Assembly: GCF_009735625.1 (NCBI RefSeq)
Contig: NZ_CP046244.1
Span: 1,860,001 to 1,924,000, forward strand
Reading direction: 5' to 3'
DNA: 64,000 nucleotides
Source: Moorella glycerini
GTDB lineage: Bacteria; Bacillota; DSM-521; Neomoorellales; Neomoorellaceae
Within the stretch, counting starts at the first letter, position 1. Each line of letters opens with the position of its first letter. The notes beneath the pieces are model-generated. The model saw only the letters and a list, made by a program, of their open reading frames with translations. It had not been told where the DNA came from and ran no database searches. The translations under genes and the position numbers were made by a program. This document shows, one piece after another, positions 49,744 to 58,079 of this stretch.

Positions 49744-51069
49744 GTGATTATTGATATCTGCCAGGAAACCCTGTCCCAGATCAAAAACCCTGCCCTGGCG
49801 AAATACGCCGGGATGTATACGCAGATTTACGAAGAATTTATGGAACAAGTCCGGAGTAGCGGTATAGACGTTGCCCGGGAGAATTGCCATAAAGAGACGC
49901 GGCGGCGAATAGAGGATTTGCGCCGGAAGGGTGTAGTCGTCCGCAACGACGCTAAGAGCCTGTATATCAACCGTATTTCCCCGGCGTGCCTGGCCTGCCA
50001 GAAGGGCGTGGGGAGCCTGACCTTTTTCATCTCCCTTCAATGCCACCGCCGCTGCTTTTTTTGCTTTAACCCCAACCAGGAGAATTACGATTACTACTCC
50101 CATAATAAAAGGGATTGCCTTCAGGAACTGGAGTTTTTACAAAAAACCGGCCGGGAAATAAACCACCTGGCCCTGACAGGGGGAGAACCCCTCCTCCACC
50201 CGGCAGAAACCCTGGCCTTCTTCCGCGCCGCCAAGGAGAAATTTCCAGGTGTTTATACCCGGCTCTATACGGCCGGCGACTTGGCCGGCAAAGAGATCCT
50301 GGCAGAATTGCAAAGGGCCGGCCTGGATGAAATCCGCTTTAGTATCAGGCTGCATGACCCGGAAGGGGTGCGGCGGCGTACTTACGAGCATATCGCCCTG
50401 GCCAGGAAGTATGTTCCCCGGGTAATGGTGGAAATGCCCGTCCTGCCCGGCACAGTTAAACCCATGCAGGAAGTTTTGCTGGAACTGGACCGCCTGGGCA
50501 TCTTTGGCGTAAATTTGCTCGAGTTCTGTTTTCCCTTTAATAACGTGGAAATATACAACGAAAGGGGGTATAAGATCAAGACCCCCCCTTACCGGGTGCT
50601 TTACAACTACTGGTACGGCGGGGGGCTGCCGGTAGCCGGGAGCGAGCTGGATTGCCTGGAGTTATTAGCCTTTGCCCTGGAGAAGGGGTTGCAGCTGGGC
50701 GTTCACTACTGCTCCCTGGAAAATAAAAACACCGGCCAGATTTACCAGCAAAACTACGGCCAGGAAGTAGCCGCCACCCTGTATTTCTCGCCCCGGGATT
50801 ACTTCTTTAAATCGGCCAAGGTGTTCGGTGACGACATTCCCCGGGTCCTGGAAGTCTTTAAGAAGATTAATTACGACCAGTATACCATCAATAAGCAATA
50901 CCGTTATCTTGAATTTCATATCAGCAAGGTTCAAGAGCTGGCGGGACACGACATTGAGGTGGGTATTTCCACCAGCGTGATGGAGAAACGCCGGGACGGC
51001 AGCTACCTGCGGGAATTGAAGGTCGACCTGACGCGCCCGATAATATTTAATCCGGAAACCGACATTTAA
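49744..51069 (+). CDS. Radical SAM protein of unknown function in dms cluster
   Basis: The ~441-residue protein has a radical SAM motif C100-x3-C104-x2-C107 (QCHRRCFFCFNPNQ) and the AdoMet motif TGGEPLLH near residue 147. A second cysteine pair, CLAC, lies upstream at about residues 82-85. The C-terminal third has scattered cysteines but no SPASM-type cluster. The N-terminal ~80 residues are helical and unassigned. It sits between two DmsA/DmsB modules in the same direction. Function unknown: cofactor or enzyme maturation is possible. GTG 49744 follows CAGGGGTGG; GTG 49735 is an alternative. Confidence 0.8.
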   Translation: MIIDICQETLSQIKNPALAKYAGMYTQIYEEFMEQVRSSGIDVARENCHKETRRRIEDLRRKGVVVRNDAKSLYINRISPACLACQKGVGSLTFFISLQCHRRCFFCFNPNQENYDYYSHNKRDCLQELEFLQKTGREINHLALTGGEPLLHPAETLAFFRAAKEKFPGVYTRLYTAGDLAGKEILAELQRAGLDEIRFSIRLHDPEGVRRRTYEHIALARKYVPRVMVEMPVLPGTVKPMQEVLLELDRLGIFGVNLLEFCFPFNNVEIYNERGYKIKTPPYRVLYNYWYGGGLPVAGSELDCLELLAFALEKGLQLGVHYCSLENKNTGQIYQQNYGQEVAATLYFSPRDYFFKSAKVFGDDIPRVLEVFKKINYDQYTINKQYRYLEFHISKVQELAGHDIEVGISTSVMEKRRDGSYLRELKVDLTRPIIFNPETDI

Positions 51070-51091
51070 GTCAAAAAGGAGGAGAGGGAGT

Positions 51092-53491
51092 ATGGCTGAG
51101 GACACCAAACTGTGGCTCAAGCCCATCTCCAGGCGCAAGTTTTTAGCCCTCAGCGCGGCGGCGGCCGGCGGGGCGGCAGCCCTGGCAACCCTGTCATGGG
51201 ACAGCAAGGCCGGGGCGGCAGGCGGTGGTGCTGCCGCTGCTACGGAGGAAACAATTATCCCCACCAGCTGCGTCCATAACTGCGGCGGCCGCTGTCCCCT
51301 GAATGCCCATGTTAAAGACGGTGTGATAACCTGGTTTACTTCCGATCAAGAAGGTAACGACAGTCCTGATTTTCCCCAGGCCCGCGCCTGCCTGAAGGGA
51401 CGTTCCCAGAGGAAACGCCTCTACCATCCTGACCGGTTGAAATATCCCATGAAGCGGGTAGGTAAACGTGGCGAAGGCAAATTTGAAAGGATTTCCTGGG
51501 ACGAAGCCCTGGATACCATTGCCGGTGAACTGCGACGCATCAAAAGCACCTATGGTAACGAAGCGATCTATATCAATTACGCCACCGGCATCTACGGCCA
51601 GATCAGCCAGTCCTGGATAACCCCGGCCTTTGGCGGGGCTTTGAAACGCTTTCTCAATATGTTTGGCGGCTTTCTCGGTTACTACAACACCTATAGCACG
51701 GCATGCTACAGCTATACAGCGCCGTTCACTTACGGGACGGTAGAGGGCGTAAGCCCGGACAACCTGCTGTATTCAAAGCTTATCGTCCTCTTTGCCGATA
51801 ACTCGGCGGAAACCCGCATGGGCGGAGCCAATCACCATTATTTCCTGCTCCAGGCCAAAGAAAAAGGGGCGCGGATAATCGTAGTGGACCCGCGCTATAC
51901 GGATACCGCGGTAAATGTGGCCGACGAATGGATCCCCATCCGGCCTACTACGGATAACGCCCTCCTTGCCGCCCTGGCCTACGTCATGATCACGGAAAAC
52001 CTTCACGACCAGGCCTTTCTGGATAAGTACTGCCTGGGGTTTGATGAAGAGCACATGCCGCCTGATGTGCCTCCCGGCAACTCCTTTAAAAGCTATATCT
52101 TAGGTCTAGGTGAAGACAGGACGCCGAAAACGCCGGCGTGGGCGGAGGCCATTACCGGCGTGCCCCGGAACACCATCATTAAACTGGCGCGGCAAATCGC
52201 TACCATCAAGCCCTGCTGTCTCATCCAGGGCTGGGGTTGGCAACGCCACGCCTATGGCGAACAGCCGGTAAGGGGTTTACCGGTCCTGGCGGCCATGACG
52301 GGCAATATCGGCCTTAAGGGAGGGGGGCCGGGCCTGTACTACGGGGGCCACGGGGTGCCTGTAGCCTGGATGCCTGCGGGAGAAAATCCGGTCAAAGCTT
52401 CTATCCCCTGCTTCATGTGGACGGAGGCCATTGAGCGAGGCCATGAAATGACCGCTGCCGACGGGGTCAAAGGGGCAGATAAGCTCTCCACTGACATCAA
52501 GGTGGTCTGGAATTACGCCAGCAATACTTTGGTAAACCAGCATGCAGATGCCAACCGGACAGCCCGGATACTGTCCGATGAAAAGAAATGCGAACTAATA
52601 ATAGTGCACGACATCTTCCTCACTCCCAGCGCCAGGTTTGCCGATATACTGCTGCCTGACGTCACCCACTTTGAACGGGAAGATATCGTTACTTTCGCCT
52701 CTGGCATCGGCTATGCTATTTACCATCAAAAGGTGATAGATCCACCCCATGAATGCCGGAGCCTCTACTGGGTCTGTAGCGAACTAGCCAAACGGCTGGG
52801 CTTTGGCGACAGGTACACCGAAGGGAAGACAGAAGAAGACTGGCTGCGCTATATTGTGGAGGAAACCCGCAAGGCGAATCCGGACTTCCCTACCTTTGAA
52901 GAATTCCGGCGCAAGGGTATTTATAAAGTGGCGCCCAGGGAACCCATTATCCCCTACAAAAAGCAGATTGAAGATCCGGCCAATAACCCCTTCAAGACGC
53001 CTTCGGGGAAGATAGAGATTTTCTCCCCCCGCCTGTGGGCCATGAACAACCCCCGGGAGATACCGGCCATCCCCAAATATGTCCCGGCCTGGGAGGGTCC
53101 GGAAGATCCCTTGAAGGAGAAATATCCCCTGCAGTGCATCAGTCCCCACTACAAGCGGCGGGTACATTCCACCTTCGATAATGTGGCCTGGCTGGAAGAG
53201 GCGGCCCGGCAAGAGCTATGGATAAACCCGGCAGATGCAGAGAAGCGGGGCATCCGGGACGGTGACCGGGTAAAGGTGTTCAACGACCGCGGTGCAACTA
53301 TAACTTACGCCAGGGTAACCCCCCGGATTCTGCCCGGCGTGGTATCCTTACCCCAGGGCGCCTGGTGGACGCCGGATCCGGACGGGGTAGATACCAGGGG
53401 CTGCGTCAACGTCCTCACTAAATACCATCCCACGCCCCTGGCCCACGGCAACCCCCAGCACACCAACCTGGTGCAGGTGGTTAAAGCTTAA
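51092..53491 (+). CDS. DmsA-like molybdopterin oxidoreductase, Tat exported (A2)
   Basis: The 799-residue protein has a Tat signal (SRRKFLALS, R14-R15) with an alanine-rich hydrophobic stretch and no lipobox. The 4Fe-4S site is C60-x3-C64-x3-C68 and C100. It is closer to E. coli DmsA than A1 is: YYNTYSTACYSYTAPFTYG, IIVVDPRYTDTAVNVADEWIPIRP (in part), AYVMITENLHDQAFLDKYCLG (in part) and GWGWQRHAYGEQPVRGLPVLA (in part). Role: terminal reductase for DMSO or a similar acceptor, by homology. B2 and DmsC follow. Confidence 0.92.
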   Translation: MAEDTKLWLKPISRRKFLALSAAAAGGAAALATLSWDSKAGAAGGGAAAATEETIIPTSCVHNCGGRCPLNAHVKDGVITWFTSDQEGNDSPDFPQARACLKGRSQRKRLYHPDRLKYPMKRVGKRGEGKFERISWDEALDTIAGELRRIKSTYGNEAIYINYATGIYGQISQSWITPAFGGALKRFLNMFGGFLGYYNTYSTACYSYTAPFTYGTVEGVSPDNLLYSKLIVLFADNSAETRMGGANHHYFLLQAKEKGARIIVVDPRYTDTAVNVADEWIPIRPTTDNALLAALAYVMITENLHDQAFLDKYCLGFDEEHMPPDVPPGNSFKSYILGLGEDRTPKTPAWAEAITGVPRNTIIKLARQIATIKPCCLIQGWGWQRHAYGEQPVRGLPVLAAMTGNIGLKGGGPGLYYGGHGVPVAWMPAGENPVKASIPCFMWTEAIERGHEMTAADGVKGADKLSTDIKVVWNYASNTLVNQHADANRTARILSDEKKCELIIVHDIFLTPSARFADILLPDVTHFEREDIVTFASGIGYAIYHQKVIDPPHECRSLYWVCSELAKRLGFGDRYTEGKTEEDWLRYIVEETRKANPDFPTFEEFRRKGIYKVAPREPIIPYKKQIEDPANNPFKTPSGKIEIFSPRLWAMNNPREIPAIPKYVPAWEGPEDPLKEKYPLQCISPHYKRRVHSTFDNVAWLEEAARQELWINPADAEKRGIRDGDRVKVFNDRGATITYARVTPRILPGVVSLPQGAWWTPDPDGVDTRGCVNVLTKYHPTPLAHGNPQHTNLVQVVKA

Positions 53492-53545
53492 AGGCCGAAG
53501 CACCTGGATAAGCCAAAAAGATAAAAACAGAACGGAGGAGAAACT

Positions 53546-54133
53546 ATGGCCGGACAGCTAGGTTTTCACGTCCAGCAGGACCGCTGTATCGGCTGCTTTA
53601 CCTGCCAGATCGCCTGCAAGGATAAAAACGACCTGGAGGTAGGACAGCTCTTCAGGAAAGTCCATGAGATAGCCGGCGGCGGCTATACCGTGGTGGGCAA
53701 CAACGCCGTTAAAGCCGACGTCTACGCCTACTGGATTTCAATAAGTTGCAACCACTGCCAGGAGGCGCCCTGCGTTAAGAACTGCCCCACCGGCGCTATG
53801 CAGAAGCGCCCGGAGGATGGGGTCGTCTTTGTCGATCAGAATAAATGTATCGGTTGCCGTTACTGCGTCTGGAGCTGCCCCTACGAGGCGCCCCAGTATA
53901 ACCCCGAAAGCGGCAAGGTAGGCAAGTGCGACTTCTGCCGCGATCTCCTGGCCAAAGGGGAACAGCCGGCCTGCGTAACCGCCTGCCCCATGCGGGTACT
54001 GGATTTCGGCCCCCTGGACGAACTCAAGAAGAAATACGGCGGTACCAACCAGATCAAAGGCCTGCCTGACCCCAACCTTACCAAACCTTCAATTTTAATA
54101 ACTCCCCACCGGGATGCAGCCCTGGGGAAATAG
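53546..54133 (+). CDS. dmsB: DmsB-like four-cluster ferredoxin subunit (B2)
   Basis: This 195-residue protein has four 4Fe-4S motifs: CIGCFTCQIAC, CNHCQEAPCVKNC, CIGCRYCVWSC and CDFC...CVTAC. It resembles B1 along its full length. It would carry electrons from the DmsC anchor to A2. The ATG follows ACGGAGGAG. It is separated from dmsC by 18 bases. Confidence 0.93.
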   Translation: MAGQLGFHVQQDRCIGCFTCQIACKDKNDLEVGQLFRKVHEIAGGGYTVVGNNAVKADVYAYWISISCNHCQEAPCVKNCPTGAMQKRPEDGVVFVDQNKCIGCRYCVWSCPYEAPQYNPESGKVGKCDFCRDLLAKGEQPACVTACPMRVLDFGPLDELKKKYGGTNQIKGLPDPNLTKPSILITPHRDAALGK

Positions 54134-54151
54134 GAATGGGAGGAGAAGCTA

Positions 54152-55003
54152 ATGGGTAAAGAATGGGCGCTGGTACTTTTCACCTTACTGGCCCAGATGA
54201 GCGTAGGTTTAATGGTCGTCGCCCAGGCCTTGAATTTAAAGCAGAGGGAAGGGCTCAAGCCGGTTCTCCTGTGGGTAGGCATCCTTATGGCGGCCAGCAT
54301 GATTGTCTCTCTAGGACACCTGGGCAGCCCTGTAGGAGCGCCGCTGGCTGTTCTGAATTTGAAGACCTCGTGGCTCAGCCGGGAGATTTTCTTCTCGGCC
54401 GGGTTCTTCGTCCTGTGGCTGGTGAGTTACTATGTTGAGGTGCGCAGCGGGGCCGGTGAGGGGGCCAGGGCCGCCCTGGGCTGGCTGGCCGGCCTGTGCG
54501 GGATAATAGCCCTCGTCAGCATGGCCAACATCTATGTCCACACCATCCTGCCGGCGTGGGAGACGGCCTATACCCATATAGTCTTCTACAGTACGGCCCT
54601 GGTGCTGGGGGCCATCCTCTACGCCGTGCTGGCCTACCGGGCCCGGCAGGAAGGCCAGGGAAGCATGCTGAAAACAACGGTCATCCTGGCGGTCATCGGC
54701 GTGGCCCTGCAGCTGGTCAGCCTGCCGCCCTACCTGGCCAGCTTGAGCGCCGGACCGGTAGCGGCGCAGGAGAGTGCCCGCCTGCTCCTGGGAGCAGCGC
54801 CGGCCCTGGTATTGAGCCAGGCCCTGGCGATAATCGGTGGCCTTGTCTTTACCTTCCTGGCCCTGCGGGCGTACGGCGAAAATGGTTCGGCCCTGACGGG
54901 ACAGTGGCTCTACGGCGCCCTGGCCCTCCTCATCCTGGCCGAACTAGCCAGCCGCTATCTTTTCTATGCCACCGGGGTCAGCATTATGGTCGGCCAGTTC
55001 TGA
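54152..55003 (+). CDS. dmsC: DmsC-like membrane anchor
   Basis: This 283-residue protein has about eight hydrophobic helices and the DmsC family features: EWALVLFTLLAQMSVGLMV at the N-terminus, SLGHLGSPVGAPLAVLNLKTSWLSREI (core LGHLGSP and SWLSREI) and an IYVHTILPAWET loop. DmsC anchors the AB subunits and oxidises quinol. It is the only anchor in the island, so it may serve both A1B1 and A2B2. The ATG follows GGGAGGAG. Confidence 0.92.
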   Translation: MGKEWALVLFTLLAQMSVGLMVVAQALNLKQREGLKPVLLWVGILMAASMIVSLGHLGSPVGAPLAVLNLKTSWLSREIFFSAGFFVLWLVSYYVEVRSGAGEGARAALGWLAGLCGIIALVSMANIYVHTILPAWETAYTHIVFYSTALVLGAILYAVLAYRARQEGQGSMLKTTVILAVIGVALQLVSLPPYLASLSAGPVAAQESARLLLGAAPALVLSQALAIIGGLVFTFLALRAYGENGSALTGQWLYGALALLILAELASRYLFYATGVSIMVGQF

Positions 55004-55077
55004 GTCAGGCTATCATATTATTACTTACGCCTGACTGACATTAACAAAGGATATGGCAGGTATCTTCTTCCACCTTC

Positions 55078-55106
55078 TTGACCGTGCGCAAGTAAAGTAC
55101 GATAAT
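55078..55106 (+). promoter_or_regulatory. Promoter upstream of the third dms module
   Basis: TTGACC (55078-55083) and GATAAT (55101-55106) have a 17-base spacer. Transcription would start near 55113, just before a terminator hairpin. Confidence 0.6.
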
Positions 55107-55130
55107 ATAAAGTGAGAATTTTAGTTTAGA

Positions 55131-55155
55131 AGCGGGCTGACCATGCCCGCTTTTT
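55131..55155 (+). terminator. Terminator/attenuator in the A3 leader
   Basis: AGCGGGC (55131-55137) pairs with GCCCGCT (55145-55151), followed by TTTTT. It is about 20-40 bases after the predicted start site and 100 bases before the gene, so it may attenuate the A3 transcript or end a tiny RNA. Confidence 0.6.
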
Positions 55156-55256
55156 CAAAATGAGGGCGGGAAAACTCTGGAGACTATTGCCGGGAGCCTT
55201 TCAGGCCTATGCAACCATAACCTTGCCGGACCGCTGATTAACGGAGGTGGAGCTTG

Positions 55257-57290
55257 ATGGCGCCGCGTTTTTACCGCCATACCTGCCCCCGGAATTGCTA
55301 CAACACCTGCGGCCTGATCTCCCTGGTAGAAGGGGGAAAAATCAAGGAGCTGGCCGGCGATCCGGCCCACGGTTACAGCCGGGGACACCTTTGCCGTCTC
55401 GGCTACAGCTACCTGGAGATCTTCAACCATCCAGAGCGGGTGCTGCACCCTTTACGGCAGGAGCCCCGGGGTTCCGGCAACTGGCGCCGGATAGGCTGGG
55501 ACGAAGCCCTGGCCCTCATTGCCGGTAAAATGCTGGACCTCAAGGGACGTTACGGTTCCTTTTTACCAGTCTTCTTTTACAGCAGTTCGGGTAACATAGG
55601 TCTCCTGCACCAGGCCTGGAACTGGCTGGCCCGCAGCCTGGGCGAGGTGACGGTAGCGTCGGGTTCCCTCTGCTGGAGCGCCGGCCTGGACGCCATGGTC
55701 TACGGTTACGGCACCCACAACCACCCCGACCCGGAGGTCATGGCCCGGGCCAGCTACCTGTTGCTCTGGGGGGCCAACCCGGCCTGGACGGCAGTCCACC
55801 AGATGGAATATATCTACCAGGCCCGGGAAAGGGGTGCCCGTCTGGTTGTTATTGATCCTGTTTTTACAGCCACGGCGGCCCGGGCCGACTTCTATGTCCA
55901 GATTAAACCCGGCAGCGACGGCGCCCTGGCTTTAGGACTGGCCCGCCATCTGTGGCAGAAAGGGTTGGTAGATAATTACTACCTGGAAAACCATGTGCAG
56001 GGATGGCCGGAGTGGCGGGAATACCTGGCCGGCCTGGATCCCGCGGAGCTGGCTGCAGCTTCGGGCGTGCCACCGGCCCTAATGGCCCGCCTGGCGGAGG
56101 AGTACGCCGCCGGCAACCCGGCGGCCATCTGGATAGGGATAGGCCTGCAGCGCCACATCAATGGCGGCCAGAACATTCGGGCCATCAACGCCCTGGCGGC
56201 CATGACCGGAAACCTGGGCCGGGAGGGGGGCGGCGTTTATTATGCCACCCCGGTAGTGAGCGAGCTTTTTACCACCTCCTGGCCGGGGTGGATGCGCCCT
56301 GCCGGCAGCGCAAGGCAAATACCTATCCATAATCTGGCCCGGGGCCTGAAGGAGGCAGACAATCCCCCGGTGAAAATGGCCCTCCTGGCCAATGCCAACC
56401 CCTTGAGCCAAAACGCTGTTACAGAAGAATTACATCGGACCCTGGCGAATCTGGAGCTGGTGGTCTTAAGCGGCCAGTTCCTGACCGAGACGGCGCGGGT
56501 GGCCGACATCTTCCTGCCGGCAACTACCTTTTTTGAAAGCTGGGATGTTGTTCCCAGCTACTGGCACCGCTGGATAGGGATCAATGAACCGGCCGTACCT
56601 CCCCGGGGTGAATGCCGCTCCGAACTCCAGATGGCGAGTGACCTGGCCAGGGTTCTAAAGCAAATGAACCCTGGAAGCTGTCCTTTTCCCACCGGTTGGA
56701 CGGAAGAAGAGTGGCTGGAGCAGGTTTTTAACCCGGAGGTTTACCGGTTACTGGGGATAAACCATTACCGCGAACTCCTGGACGGCCCCAGGAAATTAAA
56801 ACTGCCGGTCAATCCCTGGACCGGGGAGCGGTTCGCCACCCCTTCCGGGCGGTATGAAATCTTTTCGGACCGGGCGGCGACAGCCGGCCTGCTTCCCCTG
56901 CCGGTTTACCAGCCGGCAGCCGCAGGTACGGAGGCCTACCCCTACCGTCTTCTGACCCCTCACACCAGCGCCGGCTTGAACTCCCAGTTTTATAACCTCG
57001 ACGACGTACCGGAAGCCTTGGCCCTGGTCGATCCCAGCCTGGCCAGGGAGCGGGGCCTGGCCGACGGCAGCCCGGCCCGCCTTTACAATGAGTTGGGAGA
57101 AGTTATAATCACGGTGGGCATAACTGAACTGGTGCCGCCGCAAACTATCCTCTGCCACCAGCGGCCCCTGCCCGGAGGCCAGGCTATCAACGACCTTACC
57201 CCGCCCCTGGCCACTGATATGGGAAGCATCACCAGCGGCGGCCCCGCCTTGGCCTATTATGACACCTTTGTCAATATCGCCCCGGTGTAG
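55257..57290 (+). CDS. Cytoplasmic DmsA-like molybdopterin oxidoreductase (A3)
   Basis: The 677-residue protein has no Tat signal; its 4Fe-4S site is right at the N-terminus (C10-x3-C14-x3-C18, C46), so it works in the cytoplasm. Motifs include WDEALALIAGKML, GSLCWSAGLDAMVYGYG, LLWGANPAWTAVHQ, VVIDPVFTATAARADFY and AMTGNLGREGGGVYY. It is shorter than A1 and A2. A ferredoxin subunit (B3) lies 240 bases downstream. Reaction unknown. ATG 55257 is six bases after GGAGGTGG. Confidence 0.88.
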   Translation: MAPRFYRHTCPRNCYNTCGLISLVEGGKIKELAGDPAHGYSRGHLCRLGYSYLEIFNHPERVLHPLRQEPRGSGNWRRIGWDEALALIAGKMLDLKGRYGSFLPVFFYSSSGNIGLLHQAWNWLARSLGEVTVASGSLCWSAGLDAMVYGYGTHNHPDPEVMARASYLLLWGANPAWTAVHQMEYIYQARERGARLVVIDPVFTATAARADFYVQIKPGSDGALALGLARHLWQKGLVDNYYLENHVQGWPEWREYLAGLDPAELAAASGVPPALMARLAEEYAAGNPAAIWIGIGLQRHINGGQNIRAINALAAMTGNLGREGGGVYYATPVVSELFTTSWPGWMRPAGSARQIPIHNLARGLKEADNPPVKMALLANANPLSQNAVTEELHRTLANLELVVLSGQFLTETARVADIFLPATTFFESWDVVPSYWHRWIGINEPAVPPRGECRSELQMASDLARVLKQMNPGSCPFPTGWTEEEWLEQVFNPEVYRLLGINHYRELLDGPRKLKLPVNPWTGERFATPSGRYEIFSDRAATAGLLPLPVYQPAAAGTEAYPYRLLTPHTSAGLNSQFYNLDDVPEALALVDPSLARERGLADGSPARLYNELGEVIITVGITELVPPQTILCHQRPLPGGQAINDLTPPLATDMGSITSGGPALAYYDTFVNIAPV

Positions 57291-57530
57291 GAAAGACCGG
57301 CGGGCAGGTTCCCTGAAGGCGCGCTTGCGCCTTGACTAAGAAGAGCAGAGCAGACCGAGGAAAAAAGCGAGGTCGAAGTTTCAAGTTTCACGGCCCGCAG
57401 GGCCGGGTTTAGCCGCGCCCGAGACCTGCGGAGCTTGAACAAGTATAGGGGCGCAACAGCGCCTGAAGGGAACCTGCCCTACCAGGTAGCACAATGACTT
57501 GATAAGCATTTTCGGAGGGGGGTGCGAAGG
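57291..57530 (+). other. Structured spacer between A3 and B3
   Basis: Two 21-base arms (57302-57322 and 57459-57479) are inverted repeats matching at 19 positions; their outer parts read GGGCAGGTTCCCT and AGGGAACCTGCCC. Inside lie further hairpins: GGCGC-GCTT-GCGCC, GGCCC-GCA-GGGCC and GGCGC-AACA-GCGCC. The segment looks like a folded RNA or an inserted palindromic element. No gene is seen. Confidence 0.55.
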
Positions 57531-58079
57531 ATGCGACTGGGTTTTTTCCTGGACCTGAACCGTTGCCTTGGTTGCCGGGCCTGTGAGGGGGCCTGCCAGC
57601 ACTGGAAGGGTCTCGGGTTTCCCCTGCGGCAGGTGCGGACCTTTGCCGGCCAGGTAAGGGGCCGGTGGCAGGAATATTATCTCTCCCTGGCCTGCAACCA
57701 TTGTGAAAACCCCGAGTGTTTCCGGGTCTGTCCCGAACGCACCTATAACAAGCGACGGGACGGCATCGTCCTGCATAACAGCGGGCGGTGCAGAGGTTGT
57801 AACCGTTGCGTCCGCGCCTGCCCCTTCGGGGCTCCCCGTTACAACCTGACAACAGGGAAAGTTGAAAAGTGTGACCTCTGCGTAGAGAGAATAGAAAATG
57901 GCCTGCCACCGGCCTGCGTTGAAGCCTGTCCGGTCAAGGCCCTGCAGGTGTTACAATTAGATGAGGGTAAGGAACTGGGAGAGAAGTGGGTACCGGGGCT
58001 GGCTGACGTCAACATCACCCGACCCACCCTGCGCCTGAAGGCTCCGGAGGAAGGGGAAAGGTTCTTTCTTGTTGGTTAA
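57531..58079 (+). CDS. Ferredoxin subunit for A3 (B3)
   Basis: This 182-residue four-cluster ferredoxin has CLGCRACEGAC, CNHCENPECFRVC, CRGCNRCVRAC and CDLC...CVEAC. It is more divergent than B1 and B2. As neighbour of A3 it is the likely electron-transfer subunit of a soluble enzyme. ATG 57531 follows GGAGGGGGG; GTG 57522 overlaps that site. The pucR-like gene overlaps its end. Confidence 0.9.
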   Translation: MRLGFFLDLNRCLGCRACEGACQHWKGLGFPLRQVRTFAGQVRGRWQEYYLSLACNHCENPECFRVCPERTYNKRRDGIVLHNSGRCRGCNRCVRACPFGAPRYNLTTGKVEKCDLCVERIENGLPPACVEACPVKALQVLQLDEGKELGEKWVPGLADVNITRPTLRLKAPEEGERFFLVG

